64,000 nt of DNA from Veillonellaceae bacterium (GCA_012798135.1 JAAZNU010000003.1:1-64000), one strand, 5' to 3'; counted from the first letter of the stretch, positions 1-7,765 are shown. The notes: generated by a model not told the origin, from the letters alone. Program-made: numbers and translations.

Positions 1-60
1 GACGCCGTTGGCGATGACGACGCCGATCCGGGAGTCCTGGGGCGTTTTCTCAACAGCCAT
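1..60 (-). CDS. DUF1659-like small protein, N-terminus only
   Basis: Only the first 20 codons are inside the window; the gene runs off the left edge. The ATG at 58-60 is preceded on the minus strand by AAGGAGGG at a normal distance. The opening (MAV..TP..SR) resembles small DUF1659 proteins of Firmicutes, which have no known function and often lie near amidase genes, as here. The family call rests on 20 residues and is tentative. It is separated from the upstream amidase by a terminator, so it is probably transcribed on its own. Confidence 0.45.
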   Translation of the reverse strand, partial: MAVEKTPQDSRIGVVIANGV

Positions 61-115
61 GAGGATCCCTCCTTCCATTTTTTACTCGCACCCGCATCCC
101 GCCTGAAATACAAAA

Positions 116-140
116 GGGACACGCCATGGCGACGTGTCCC
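116..140 (-). terminator. Rho-independent terminator after the amidase gene
   Basis: Inverted repeat GGGACACG / CGTGTCCC (116-123 with 133-140). On the minus strand it is followed by CTTTTGTATTTC. It ends the three-gene minus-strand unit that closes with the amidase. Confidence 0.75.
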
Positions 141-147
141 TAAACGT

Positions 148-223
148 GGGGGATGGAGGTACTATATGGCAGCCGCAGGGTAATCAGTCCTGCGGGTGTG
201 CCCGTGTCGTTCGCTCCATCCCC
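148..223. repeat. Nested inverted repeat of unknown role
   Basis: Outer arms GGGGATGGAG (149-158) and CTCCATCCCC (214-223) enclose inner arms CCGCAGG (173-179) and CCTGCGG (189-195). The element lies between the amidase stop and its terminator. The whole would fold into a roughly 75-nt rod or cloverleaf-like structure on either strand. It is not a tRNA, because the loop lacks U33 and no normal T arm forms. It could be a 3' processing structure or a small RNA. Only the pairing is certain. Confidence 0.4.
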
Positions 224-273
224 TCTAGAGCTATGCAGTTGTGATCTTGTCTACATCCTTATTATACCGCTCC

Positions 274-846
274 TCAATCGTCCGTGAACGCTTCCGGCCG
301 ATATTTTTTTATTTCCTGTTGGTAGTCGTCGACCGCCACCGCGATCGCCGCGCCGAGTCGCCACTGTTCCAACGAATCGGTGAGCATTTTGCGGTCCAGG
401 TTGTTACTGAGAAAGGCGCACTCGACCAATGCCGCCGGGCAGTCCGTCTCCCACAGGACCTGGAAGTCGGCTTCCTTGACGCCCCGGTCCTCGGTCAGCA
501 TGGCGTCGGTCACACAGAACTGCAACCGTCGGGCCAGTTCCCGTCCCTTGACGCTGCCTGGGAAATAGTAGGTTTCGGTGCCTTCGGCCTCGGGATGGAC
601 CGACGAATTGCAGTGAATGCTGATAAACAAATCGGCATGCCAGCCGTTCGCCACCTCGGCCCGGAAGGAGAGTTCGTCGTTGTCGATCTCCCGGCCCCGC
701 GTGAGAACGACGTCATGTCCCCGCATCTTTAGTTCATGTTTGGCGAATTTGGCGATGATATAGACGATTTCCGCTTCCGTCACGTCGCCGGCGCAGGCGC
801 CCGGCTCGAACTTTCCGCTGTGTCCAGGATCCAGAACAATTTTCAT
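274..846 (-). CDS. N-acetylmuramoyl-L-alanine amidase (Amidase_3 type)
   Basis: A 190-residue zinc amidase that cleaves the bond between N-acetylmuramic acid and L-alanine in peptidoglycan. The N-terminal IVLDPGHSG with the metal histidine, a downstream glutamate region (TEAEIVYIIAK), FISIHCNSS and the late LVECAFLSN block are the usual order of Amidase_3 motifs. There is no signal peptide and no wall-binding domain, as in phage or mother-cell lysis amidases. It overlaps the upstream helicase-loader gene by four bases (ATGA), so the two are translationally coupled. Context suggests a phage-derived or sporulation-type lysis enzyme. Confidence 0.85.
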   Translation of the reverse strand: MKIVLDPGHSGKFEPGACAGDVTEAEIVYIIAKFAKHELKMRGHDVVLTRGREIDNDELSFRAEVANGWHADLFISIHCNSSVHPEAEGTETYYFPGSVKGRELARRLQFCVTDAMLTEDRGVKEADFQVLWETDCPAALVECAFLSNNLDRKMLTDSLEQWRLGAAIAVAVDDYQQEIKKYRPEAFTDD

Positions 847-1358
847 TGTTTACTCCCTCCCAAGCGGCCGGCCACTTGCAGCAACAGTTCCTTGGCCGGT
901 CCGGCTATTTTTTCGATCGATTCGTTGATGGCCGTATCGTCGGCCCGACGCAGAAAGGCTTGATAGATTTGCAGGAAATGGGCCCGTTCCACGCCGAGAT
1001 GCTCGCTCATGCAGATGCTGAGATAACCGACGGCCTGAACTGCCCGATGGATCAACGGGTCGGAATACTGGGGTGCCCGATAGGGATTGAGTTGCGGCAT
1101 CACTTCCCCCCACGCTTCCTCCGGCGTCGGGTGTCCGTTGTTCAGCAGACTTTCCGCGGCTTCACGGATTTCCGCCACGGCGGGGAAAAATTTACGGGTC
1201 ATGATCAGTTTCAGCACGGCTCGCTCCACCACCGCCAACGGCAGATCAGCCAGCGCCCGTTCCCAGACGCGGGCAGTCATCGCCAGATCCCGATCCTGCA
1301 TCGACGGATAGGCGGCCACCGCCACCGCGACCAGACGATTCGCCTCCTGTGTGGTCAT
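843..1358 (-). CDS. Replicative helicase loader/inhibitor, phage G39P-like
   Basis: 171 residues. The N-terminal 85 residues match the pattern of phage G39P-type helicase loaders: a helical segment with AAYPSM, then W..AL.DLP...VERA and FFPAVAEIREA. In phages such proteins bind the replicative DnaB-type helicase and deliver it to the origin. The C-terminal half is helical and unrecognised. It is flanked by four-base overlaps with the DNA-binding protein upstream and the amidase downstream, so the three form one translationally coupled unit. Host-domesticated copies are common in Firmicutes; nothing else phage-like is visible nearby. Confidence 0.7.
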   Translation of the reverse strand: MTTQEANRLVAVAVAAYPSMQDRDLAMTARVWERALADLPLAVVERAVLKLIMTRKFFPAVAEIREAAESLLNNGHPTPEEAWGEVMPQLNPYRAPQYSDPLIHRAVQAVGYLSICMSEHLGVERAHFLQIYQAFLRRADDTAINESIEKIAGPAKELLLQVAGRLGGSKQ

Positions 1359-1888
1359 TCCGCCGCCTCTCTTCCCGCCAGTCCGGCGAATTCCGCCGGA
1401 TTGATACCCAAGGAGGCAAACGCCCTGGGGATCTTGTTCTTAGCAGAACCGTTCCCTTCAGGGGAGAAGTTACTTGGAGGAGTTCTCTTGGATAAGTTCG
1501 GGGAAAACTGCTTACCCTCGGCGGTAAGCTGCTTGCCATCGCCGGAAATTTTCTTTCCATCGGGGGTAAAAGTTTTTCTCACGAGGGTAAGCTTTTTTCC
1601 CCCAGGATCGGGGCCGGACCTTTCATCCGGGCATAGCAGCTGATATCGATTCGAGCAAATGACTCCCTGACCGCTGACCTTATGCATGATCAGCAGGCAA
1701 TGATGTTTTGCCAGATCCTTCAGCGCCTTTCGCAACGTCGGTTTGGACAAGCCGGCCAATTCGCACATTCTGCCGACCGAGGGCCAACATCTCAAAGTCG
1801 TGTTGTCCGCGAACTGACGCAACAAGCAATACACTCCTTTGGCGGTAAAGCTCAAATCGCTCTCCTGCCAGACATTGAAATACTTCAT
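1355..1888 (-). CDS. Winged helix-turn-helix replication-type protein
   Basis: 177 residues. Residues 10-75 form a winged helix-turn-helix (FTAKGVYCLLRQFAD, then WPSVGRMCELAGLSKPTLRK), typical of phage and plasmid replication initiators. The C-terminal part is low complexity with a repeated GK(K/Q)-hydrophobic-T/S motif four times (GKKLT, GKKIS, GKQLT, GKQFS), as often seen in the linker of such initiators. The ATG has GGAGGG upstream. It is the first gene of a minus-strand unit with a helicase loader and an amidase, and is divergent from an XRE repressor, the layout of a temperate-phage replication/immunity region. Confidence 0.65.
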   Translation of the reverse strand: MKYFNVWQESDLSFTAKGVYCLLRQFADNTTLRCWPSVGRMCELAGLSKPTLRKALKDLAKHHCLLIMHKVSGQGVICSNRYQLLCPDERSGPDPGGKKLTLVRKTFTPDGKKISGDGKQLTAEGKQFSPNLSKRTPPSNFSPEGNGSAKNKIPRAFASLGINPAEFAGLAGREAAE

Positions 1889-1974
1889 GACGAATCCCTC
1901 CAGTCCTTTTTCCAGCGCAAAGGCGCGACGCCTCCCGAAAGAGTCGCCGCGCCAGATTGCCAGTTCTCGCGAAT

Positions 1975-1983
1975 ATTATAACA
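1975..1983 (-). promoter_or_regulatory. Extended -10 promoter for the replication-type unit
   Basis: The minus strand reads TGTTATAAT, a perfect TATAAT with the TG extension. No good -35 lies 16-18 bases upstream (best CAAATT), which fits extended -10 promoters. It would start transcription about 80 bases before the winged-helix gene. Confidence 0.55.
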
Positions 1984-2009
1984 TGTTCCGAAACTGAATT
2001 TGCACATAA

Positions 2010-2025
2010 GCAAAATTTATTTTGC
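2010..2025. promoter_or_regulatory. Candidate XRE operator, perfect palindrome
   Basis: GCAAAAT-TT-ATTTTGC is a perfect 7-2-7 palindrome sitting between the two divergent promoters, just upstream of the -35 of the XRE gene. This is where a repressor could control both directions. Binding by the adjacent XRE protein is inference. Confidence 0.45.
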
Positions 2026-2033
2026 GGATATGC

Positions 2034-2062
2034 TTGAAAAAGATTGCAAATCGCTGTATTCT
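2034..2062 (+). promoter_or_regulatory. Promoter of the XRE/ImmA-like pair
   Basis: TTGAAA (2034-2039), 17-base spacer, TATTCT (2057-2062). It lies just upstream of the AGAAAGGAGG ribosome site at 2071-2080 and supports the downstream TTG start over the earlier ATG at 2044. Confidence 0.65.
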
Positions 2063-2088
2063 ATGCTTGCAGAAAGGAGGCGGAAAAA

Positions 2089-2463
2089 TTGTTCAACATC
2101 ACAATCGCTCAACGGATTCGCCAGTTGCGAAAGCTAAAAGGATTAACCCTCGAACAGCTGGCCCGCCGGACGGAAACGGAACCTTCCACGCTATCCCGGT
2201 ATGAGTCGGAAGGAATCCGCAACCCTTCGGTCACGGTCCTGCAAAAGATCTGCGACGCGGTCGGCATTACGTTGCCGGAGTTTTTCGAAGGAATGGAATC
2301 CGTCGACGATATCGCGGCCACCGCTTCTCCAAGATCCCGCAGCTGCGACACATCGGGTCTGGAGCAACGGGCAGCCGCATTAAAGCCGGAACTACGCCAT
2401 ATGCTGCATCTATATCTGGAATATCTCGAATACTTGAATCGCAAGGAGGATGCCAACGCATGA
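2089..2463 (+). CDS. XRE-family transcriptional regulator
   Basis: 124 residues from a TTG start at 2089, chosen because AGAAAGGAGG lies eight bases upstream and the promoter -10 lies between this start and the earlier ATG at 2044. Residues 5-60 are a cI/Xre helix-turn-helix (AQRIRQLRKLKGLTLEQLA, then STLSRYESEGIRNPSV, and VGITLPEFFEG). The C-terminal 60 residues are a helical tail likely used for dimerisation. It overlaps the ImmA-like gene by four bases (ATGA). The probable role is repressor of the divergent replication-type unit, in the manner of ImmR of ICEBs1. Confidence 0.8.
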   Translation: MFNITIAQRIRQLRKLKGLTLEQLARRTETEPSTLSRYESEGIRNPSVTVLQKICDAVGITLPEFFEGMESVDDIAATASPRSRSCDTSGLEQRAAALKPELRHMLHLYLEYLEYLNRKEDANA

Positions 2464-2948
2464 TCGATATTCATTGTCTTGTTGCCGCTTGGCATGTCGA
2501 GGTGATCTATGAAACTTTGCCGGAAGAAATTGCTGCCGTGTATCAGCCCAAAAGTGAGAATCAGCCAGCCAAAATCCTTTTGCAGAAACAAAGACCGTTC
2601 ACTCGCGAGGAGATTCGCGAACTCTTGGCGATGGGTCTCCAGTTTCGCCATCTGACGACTTTTTTCCCCACTACTTCGGACCACATGCTCTTTCTCGACT
2701 CGTTTCCCACCCCAGGCCATATGCTCGCCCGTGATTTTACGGCCATGCTTCTGATCGAACTGGAAGAACTATCGCGTTTGTTGCATGCGGGAATTGACGA
2801 TATCGTCACTTTGGCCGAAAAATTCGGCTGCCGCAAATCGCTGCTGGAACATCGTTTGAGCATGGCGGACACGCAAAGTCTTTGGGACAATACCACCCGC
2901 ACCTATCGCCAGATTGCCCTCCATCGTGATCTTGTCTCGTCGCCTTGA
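2460..2948 (+). CDS. ImmA/IrrE-like protein without the HExxH zinc motif
   Basis: 162 residues, coupled to the XRE gene. The layout follows ImmA/IrrE anti-repressor proteases: an early strand with LPEEIAAVY, a strand with AKILLQ, a helix where the zinc motif should be, ARDFTAMLLI in place of the usual A..FA..LLiP, and a late FGCRKSLLEHRL. The expected HExxH region reads LLAMGLQFRHL, so both zinc histidines and the catalytic glutamate are absent in the aligned positions. If the alignment is right, it is a dead protease that could act as a binding partner of the repressor. The family assignment is by pattern only. Confidence 0.5.
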   Translation: MIDIHCLVAAWHVEVIYETLPEEIAAVYQPKSENQPAKILLQKQRPFTREEIRELLAMGLQFRHLTTFFPTTSDHMLFLDSFPTPGHMLARDFTAMLLIELEELSRLLHAGIDDIVTLAEKFGCRKSLLEHRLSMADTQSLWDNTTRTYRQIALHRDLVSSP

Positions 2949-2970
2949 CCGCAAATTTGCCGGATGTCCC

Positions 2971-2998
2971 TTGTATTCGTCGGCGATCTATTATAGAC
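2971..2998 (+). promoter_or_regulatory. Possible promoter of the solute-binding protein gene
   Basis: TTGTAT (2971-2976), 16-base spacer, TATAGA (2993-2998), 47 bases before the start codon at 3046. Weak match to consensus. Confidence 0.35.
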
Positions 2999-3045
2999 TT
3001 TCTCTATGTAGAGGATCGATATTTTATTTCGGAGGACTGACATCT

Positions 3046-4101
3046 ATGCTCGACCGAGTTGCCCGTGTTTCACGCTGGACCGTTTTATTCGCTCTCATCC
3101 TGTTCGGTGCCGCCCTGGCTGGCTGCGGCAAATCCGCCGCGCCGACTCCGCCTGCACCGGCGCAGCCACCGGCCAAGTTAACCCTGTATAGCGCCGTCAA
3201 CGAAGAATATATGCATAAATTGGCCGCCGAGTTCGAAAAGGAAACCGGGATCAAGGTCGAGGCGTTGCGTCTCAGCGCCGGCGAAATCGTCGCCCGCGTG
3301 CGAGCCGAAAAAAATGCGCCGAAGGCGGACGTCTGGTTCGGCGGATCGGCCGACGGATTCATCCAGGCCAAGCAGGAAGGACTGCTCGAAAAATATGTAT
3401 CGCCGCAAGCCGCCGCCATTCCGGCCCGACTGAAAGATCCGGACGGCTACTGGACCGGCGTGTATATCGGCTATATCGGCTTCGTTTCGAATCGCAAGCT
3501 GCTGGCGGAAAAAGGGATTCCCGCGCCCACCAGTTGGGAAGAGCTGTTGCAGCCCAAACTCCGGGGCCAAGTGGTCGCCGCCAATCCCGGCACCGCCGGC
3601 GCGGCCTACACCATGCTGTCGACGCTGGTTCAGCTGTATGGCGAGGAGAAAGCGTTCCAATACATGAAAGCTTTGCATGGCGTGGTAAAGAATTATCCCC
3701 GTTCCGCCGTCGCGGCGGCCCAGATGGCCGGTATGGGCGAAACGACCGTTGGCGTCGCCTTTCTGCAGGATGCCGTCCGGTTTCGGGAGCAAGGCATGAA
3801 GGATATCGTCATCACGGCGCCCCGCGAGGGCACCGGCTATGAGATCGGCGCCGTGTCCATCGTCAAGGGAACGACCCAGATGGCGGCCGCGAAAAAATTC
3901 ATTGATTGGACCCTGACGAAGAAAGCGCAGGAAATCGGCCAAACCGTCGGCGCCTATCAATACCCCACCCACCCGGATGCCAAATCCCCGGCAGTCGCCG
4001 AATCCATCCGCAATACGAAACTGATCGATTACGACTTCGTCTGGGCGGGGAAAAACCGCAAGCGCCTGATTGAAAAATGGAATGAGTCGGTCAAGCAGTG
4101 A
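3046..4101 (+). CDS. Extracellular solute-binding lipoprotein (iron/phosphonate type)
   Basis: 351 residues from the ATG at 3046 (GGAGG ten bases upstream); the open frame reaches back to 2914 but overlaps the previous gene. The signal peptide ends in ALAGC, with the lipid-modified cysteine at residue 27, followed by a Pro/Ala linker. The mature part is a family 1 solute-binding protein: KLTLYSAVNEEYMHKLAAEF, then KADVWFGGSADGFIQA, TGVYIGYIGFVSN, and a late AAKKFIDWTL. This is the pattern of Fe(III)- and 2-aminoethylphosphonate-type binding proteins. There is no permease or ATPase beside it; instead it overlaps a PHP hydrolase. It may feed a remote transporter or a sensor kinase. Confidence 0.8.
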   Translation: MLDRVARVSRWTVLFALILFGAALAGCGKSAAPTPPAPAQPPAKLTLYSAVNEEYMHKLAAEFEKETGIKVEALRLSAGEIVARVRAEKNAPKADVWFGGSADGFIQAKQEGLLEKYVSPQAAAIPARLKDPDGYWTGVYIGYIGFVSNRKLLAEKGIPAPTSWEELLQPKLRGQVVAANPGTAGAAYTMLSTLVQLYGEEKAFQYMKALHGVVKNYPRSAVAAAQMAGMGETTVGVAFLQDAVRFREQGMKDIVITAPREGTGYEIGAVSIVKGTTQMAAAKKFIDWTLTKKAQEIGQTVGAYQYPTHPDAKSPAVAESIRNTKLIDYDFVWAGKNRKRLIEKWNESVKQ

Positions 4102-4718
4102 TGATCATCGATATTCACCTGCATACCGCCGAATATTCCAGTTGCAGCCGAATGCCCATGTCGCAGCTACTGCAACGGGCCACGGAAGTCGGTCTGGACG
4201 CTCTGTGCATCACCGACCATGAAAGCAACGCCTGGGCGGAACAGTCGGCGGACCTCGCCGTCGCTTACAACATTCCCATTTTTGTCGGCGCCGAATTGCT
4301 GACGTACGAAGGCGACTTGCTGGTCTTCGGTCTACATTCCCTGCCCACCCGAATGCTGCATGCCTCCGAGCTGATCGATCTGGTAAAGGCGGCCGGCGGC
4401 GTTTGTATCGCTGCCCACCCCTTCCGGGACAATGGTCGCGGCATGGGGCCGTTCGAGTCGGAACTGCGCGTGACGCACGGCATCGAAGCCTATAACGGCA
4501 ATACCGCCGATGCGGACAACCAACGGGCGGTTGACATCGCCGACCGTTTATCGCTGCCCCGTATGGGCGGCAGTGACTCCCACGATACGTGGCAAATCGG
4601 TAAATTTGCCACCCGCTTCTCCTCGCCGGTATCTTCGTTGGATCAGTTCATTCGCGCTGTGCAAATCGGCGACACCATCCCAGTGGAGTATCAGAATGGC
4701 CGATTCGTCGACCGGTAA
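4098..4718 (+). CDS. PHP-domain metal-dependent hydrolase
   Basis: 206 residues. The start is GTG 4098 or ATG 4101, overlapping the stop of the binding-protein gene. It has a PHP (polymerase/histidinol phosphatase) fold with a multi-metal site: DIHLHT at the N-terminus, ITDHES near residue 40, VGAELLT, AAHPFR near residue 98, and GGSDSH near residue 157. Small stand-alone PHP proteins hydrolyse phosphoesters such as nucleoside 3',5'-bisphosphates or sugar phosphates. Coupling to a solute-binding lipoprotein hints at processing of an imported phosphorylated compound, but nothing proves it. Confidence 0.8.
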   Translation: MMIIDIHLHTAEYSSCSRMPMSQLLQRATEVGLDALCITDHESNAWAEQSADLAVAYNIPIFVGAELLTYEGDLLVFGLHSLPTRMLHASELIDLVKAAGGVCIAAHPFRDNGRGMGPFESELRVTHGIEAYNGNTADADNQRAVDIADRLSLPRMGGSDSHDTWQIGKFATRFSSPVSSLDQFIRAVQIGDTIPVEYQNGRFVDR

Positions 4719-4735
4719 GGTTTTTGTTTATTAGC

Positions 4736-4776
4736 AAAGAGGGAGCGGCGTGCTTTACACACGCCGCTCCCTCTTT
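4736..4776. terminator. Bidirectional rho-independent terminator
   Basis: Perfect 17-bp stem AAAGAGGGAGCGGCGTG / CACGCCGCTCCCTCTTT with a seven-base loop, ending in T-rich sequence on both strands. It serves the converging PHP gene (plus) and the secretin-cluster genes (minus). Confidence 0.92.
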
Positions 4777-4810
4777 CGTTGTCCGGAAAAAATGTTGTCA
4801 CGGTTTGTTC

Positions 4811-5482
4811 CTACAGCAACTCGATCCGCAGTCTTTCATGCGCGAAGAATTCCATGATCCAGGAGTCAAAATCATTGTCTTTGATCGTTACGATCTTATA
4901 CGTGGTGCGCATCGGCAGGTAGATCTGCAGATAATCGGTGGAGGCGACGGCAATGACTTGTTCGACGCCGTTTTTTTCATTCATGATGATGATTTTGCCG
5001 GAACGGACCGTTTGCAGGTAGGTCTCAAATAAAATATATGAACTTCTTTTTACGGTAAAGGTGCTTTCCACATCGGCGCTCAAATCGAACTTCCGGCTCT
5101 CGGACAAAAAGAACGTGTGCGAGGACTTGAACTCCCGAATCATCGCCGGCATTCCATACCCGGCGTGGCTGCGGATCGCATTGAAATGCGAAAAGAAGTA
5201 GTAGTTTCCGCTCGCCAGTCCCCGAAATACCGCTCTCCCCTCACGATCGGTCGTCGCTCTGCCTTTGGTATGGCCCGTAAAGTCCGCAGCCACCGCCGAA
5301 AGCGACACCCCGCTGATCGGCAAGCCGTCTTCGTCCTGCAGTGTGATCGTGAGCGTCGGCGCCACCTTTTCCGGCGTCGCGGCATAGGCACTGGACGTCA
5401 GTACCGCCCAGCAGGCAACGAATGCCAAAATCATTACTCCGAGCAGCTTCTTCCGCGCGTTCCCCGCGCGATTACGGTTCAT
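4811..5482 (-). CDS. Secreted protein with carboxypeptidase-regulatory-like domain
   Basis: 223 residues from the ATG at 5482 (GAGGG upstream); the frame extends to 5521 without a better site. The signal peptide spans about residues 1-34 (hydrophobic core LLGVMILAFVACWAVL, then SSAYA). Residues about 40-105 form a beta-sandwich of the carboxypeptidase-regulatory/transthyretin kind (PTLTITLQDEDGLPISGVSL, GRATTDREGRAVFRGLASGN). The rest has no recognised family. It is last in a five-gene minus-strand cluster of exported proteins and may be a surface or periplasmic accessory of the two secretin-like proteins upstream. Confidence 0.55.
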   Translation of the reverse strand: MNRNRAGNARKKLLGVMILAFVACWAVLTSSAYAATPEKVAPTLTITLQDEDGLPISGVSLSAVAADFTGHTKGRATTDREGRAVFRGLASGNYYFFSHFNAIRSHAGYGMPAMIREFKSSHTFFLSESRKFDLSADVESTFTVKRSSYILFETYLQTVRSGKIIIMNEKNGVEQVIAVASTDYLQIYLPMRTTYKIVTIKDNDFDSWIMEFFAHERLRIELL

Positions 5483-5526
5483 CACAATTACCCTCACCCT
5501 CCGCTGTCCTGCAGCGATCAACGACT

Positions 5527-6606
5527 TCAGTATCCTTCCGGCAGTATGCGTACCGAGACTGTCAACACACCGACTTTATGCGTCAATTGCGTGGTTTTCT
5601 GACTAAACAAATGTTTTAGAATCGGGATGTTCATCAAGATCGGAATTCCGCTGACGGAACGCGTCTCCGTGTCGCCGGCGAACACGCCCACTACATAGAC
5701 ATTACTGTTCGGCTTCACGAAGCCCATGGTCGTCAGCGTCTTGGTGGAAAACTCTTTGGCCGACGAATTTCCGACCTGAACACTTCCCGTCACCAACGCC
5801 ATTTGCATATACACATCCAGCCGAATTACGCTCTCGGCGGGATTCGCCGCGTTATATTTCACGATCGTCGGCGTTATCTTCACGTCGCTGCTGATCGTCT
5901 GGGAGGTCAGGGTGGAATTTCCGTTGCTGTCCGTTGTTTGCAGCGGCACGATCGTCTGACTCAGTATTTCGCCCTGAATGCCGTTGGGCGTGTATAAATT
6001 GCTGCCCATGATGACCCGGCTCTTGGACAGGGAGCGCGTCATTTGCGCATTGAACCCATAGAATCCGCCGGTAGGAGCGCCCAAACCGTAGGAGAAGGTA
6101 TCGGTAGTCGTGGCCAGATTTTGTCCCCCCACTACCCGATTCAGGGCACTCACGCCGAATGTGACATTGCCGGTCAGGGAGGACCAGTCGATTCCGGTTG
6201 TCTGGTTATCGGCGACATCCAATTCCCGCAAATAGGCGGAAATAATCAGTCGGTGCGGTCTGCCGCTCTCCGACAACAAGCCCTGTAGCTTAGTGGCCGC
6301 CGCTCGCAGCCACGATTCATCGGAGCCGGACAGCAGCACCATCGCCGGCGCGCCCTTGGGCTGCAATAAAGTCATCGTCATATTAGTGAATTCCGGCATT
6401 TGTTGCAGATAGGGCAACAGACCGGTCACTGCCTGCTCGTTGCCATGAATGATCGGCAGCATCACCGTACCGTTTTCCACCACGAACTCCGGGACGGTCT
6501 CCTGCGCCGACGCGATGGCCAGGGAACCGGCCATCAGCAAGGAAACCAGAAAACACAGTTGGAATATGCGGCAAAAGGTGTGGCTTACACTACGCTTAAT
6601 AATCAT
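5527..6606 (-). CDS. Minimal secretin-like outer-membrane protein, copy 2
   Basis: 359 residues from the ATG at 6606 (AAGGA upstream), overlapping the preceding paralogue by 11 bases. The signal peptide ends about residue 34 (IASA). Residues about 45-125 look like one secretin N (NolW-type) domain, ending in RPHRLIISAYLRELD, the counterpart of the qV.IeA.I.Ev strand. Residues 135-355 follow the secretin core: GIDWSSL, SLSKSRVIMGSNLYTPNG, DVKITPTIVKY and the closing SGIPILMNIPILKHLFS, then a terminal strand. N0 and other periplasmic domains are missing, so it is about half the size of PilQ or GspD. Pore formation is inferred from the family. Confidence 0.65.
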   Translation of the reverse strand: MIIKRSVSHTFCRIFQLCFLVSLLMAGSLAIASAQETVPEFVVENGTVMLPIIHGNEQAVTGLLPYLQQMPEFTNMTMTLLQPKGAPAMVLLSGSDESWLRAAATKLQGLLSESGRPHRLIISAYLRELDVADNQTTGIDWSSLTGNVTFGVSALNRVVGGQNLATTTDTFSYGLGAPTGGFYGFNAQMTRSLSKSRVIMGSNLYTPNGIQGEILSQTIVPLQTTDSNGNSTLTSQTISSDVKITPTIVKYNAANPAESVIRLDVYMQMALVTGSVQVGNSSAKEFSTKTLTTMGFVKPNSNVYVVGVFAGDTETRSVSGIPILMNIPILKHLFSQKTTQLTHKVGVLTVSVRILPEGY

Positions 6607-7765
6607 ATCCCGTTTCCTTATCCACCGGCAAAATCCGTACGGCAATCGTCAGGATGGATGCCATATGTTGCAAACTGCGAGTCTTCGTGGAAAACAGATA
6701 TTTCAGCACGGGAATGTTCATTAATATCGGGATTCCGCTCCGGGAATCCGTCCAGGTATCGCTCGCGAACAACCCGCCAATGATCTTTTCGTTATTCGCC
6801 TTTACATAGTGGGTGGAAGTCAGAGTTTGCGTCGTATACTCCAGGGCCGACGACGTGGTGCCCCCGTTGCTGAAAACCACCGTATCCGTCGGCACGCTCA
6901 GCTGGATGACCACATCCAGGCGGACGATGCTTTCCTCGGGTTTTTCCGCATTGAACTTCATGATCGTCGGCGTGATCTTGACATCGCTGCTGATGGTCTG
7001 GGTATTGAATGTGACCTGGTTGTTGGCCCCGCTGAGCGGCACCGGCATCGAGTCATCGTTTTTCAGTTCGGCGGTAGATCCATTTACAATCGTGATTTCA
7101 CTGCCGACGATGACCTTGCCTTTGGACATCGACTTGGTCAGGCTCCCCGCCACATTCAGGGGCAAATTGGCCAGGCCCAGCGTATATCCCGTATTGGTCC
7201 GGGTTGTGGTCGTCGGTGAACCGGGCTGCGATGTGGTGGTTACCGTGGTCGTGTTCGGTGAAGTCAGTCCGCCCTGAATGCCATTGGAAAACAGGGACAG
7301 TCCCACCGCGTCATCATTGCTGATCGAAATTTCCCGCAGATAGGCGGCCACCACCAACCGATGCGGCTCCCCCATCCGACTCATGATGGTTTTTAATTTC
7401 TGCACCGCGTACCGCAGCCGCTCTTCGCTCTGGTTGCTCAGCAAAATCTTGGGCTTGGTCCCGACCGGCGCGTAAAGGGTCATGCTGATGCCCTGGAAAT
7501 CCGGATCCTGCGCCAGGGAGGACAACAATCCCTGCACTACCGTTTCATTTCCCGGCAGTATCGGATAAATCGCAACGCCGTTAACGATCCTATACCCCGC
7601 GACATCGGCAGCCGCAGTTTCCGCCGGAGTTGCCGGCGTGTTCACAACATTGGCGGCATCCATCGCGGCGGCGGAACCCCGATTGGGTCCAATCCCACCC
7701 ACCAGCAATGATACCGCCACAAGCACAGTCAACAGTCTGCACATCCATACTCGTCGAACAGGCAA
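6596..7765 (-). CDS. Minimal secretin-like outer-membrane protein, copy 1
   Basis: 389 residues from a TTG at 7765 with GATGAGGCGG upstream; an ATG seven codons in is the alternative. It is a paralogue of the next gene: signal peptide (about 1-34), one N-domain (GVAIYPILPGNETVVQGLLS to PHRLVVAAYLREI), then a secretin core with DVKITPTIMKFNAEKPEES and SGIPILMNIPVLKYLFS. A Thr/Ser/Pro-rich stretch at about 170-195 occupies the region of the secretin gate. The tandem pair shares the DVKITPTI and GIPILMNIP blocks almost exactly, pointing to duplication. A hetero-oligomeric pore is possible. Confidence 0.65.
   Translation of the reverse strand: MPVRRVWMCRLLTVLVAVSLLVGGIGPNRGSAAAMDAANVVNTPATPAETAAADVAGYRIVNGVAIYPILPGNETVVQGLLSSLAQDPDFQGISMTLYAPVGTKPKILLSNQSEERLRYAVQKLKTIMSRMGEPHRLVVAAYLREISISNDDAVGLSLFSNGIQGGLTSPNTTTVTTTSQPGSPTTTTRTNTGYTLGLANLPLNVAGSLTKSMSKGKVIVGSEITIVNGSTAELKNDDSMPVPLSGANNQVTFNTQTISSDVKITPTIMKFNAEKPEESIVRLDVVIQLSVPTDTVVFSNGGTTSSALEYTTQTLTSTHYVKANNEKIIGGLFASDTWTDSRSGIPILMNIPVLKYLFSTKTRSLQHMASILTIAVRILPVDKETGYDY

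Noticed and set aside
148..223. tRNA-like gene
   Set aside because: The anticodon-like loop lacks U33 and there is no proper D or T arm.
846..1643. 265-residue plus-strand frame
   Set aside because: Antisense to the helicase-loader and winged-helix genes, with no ribosome site and an Arg/His/Pro/Phe-rich composition typical of shadow frames.
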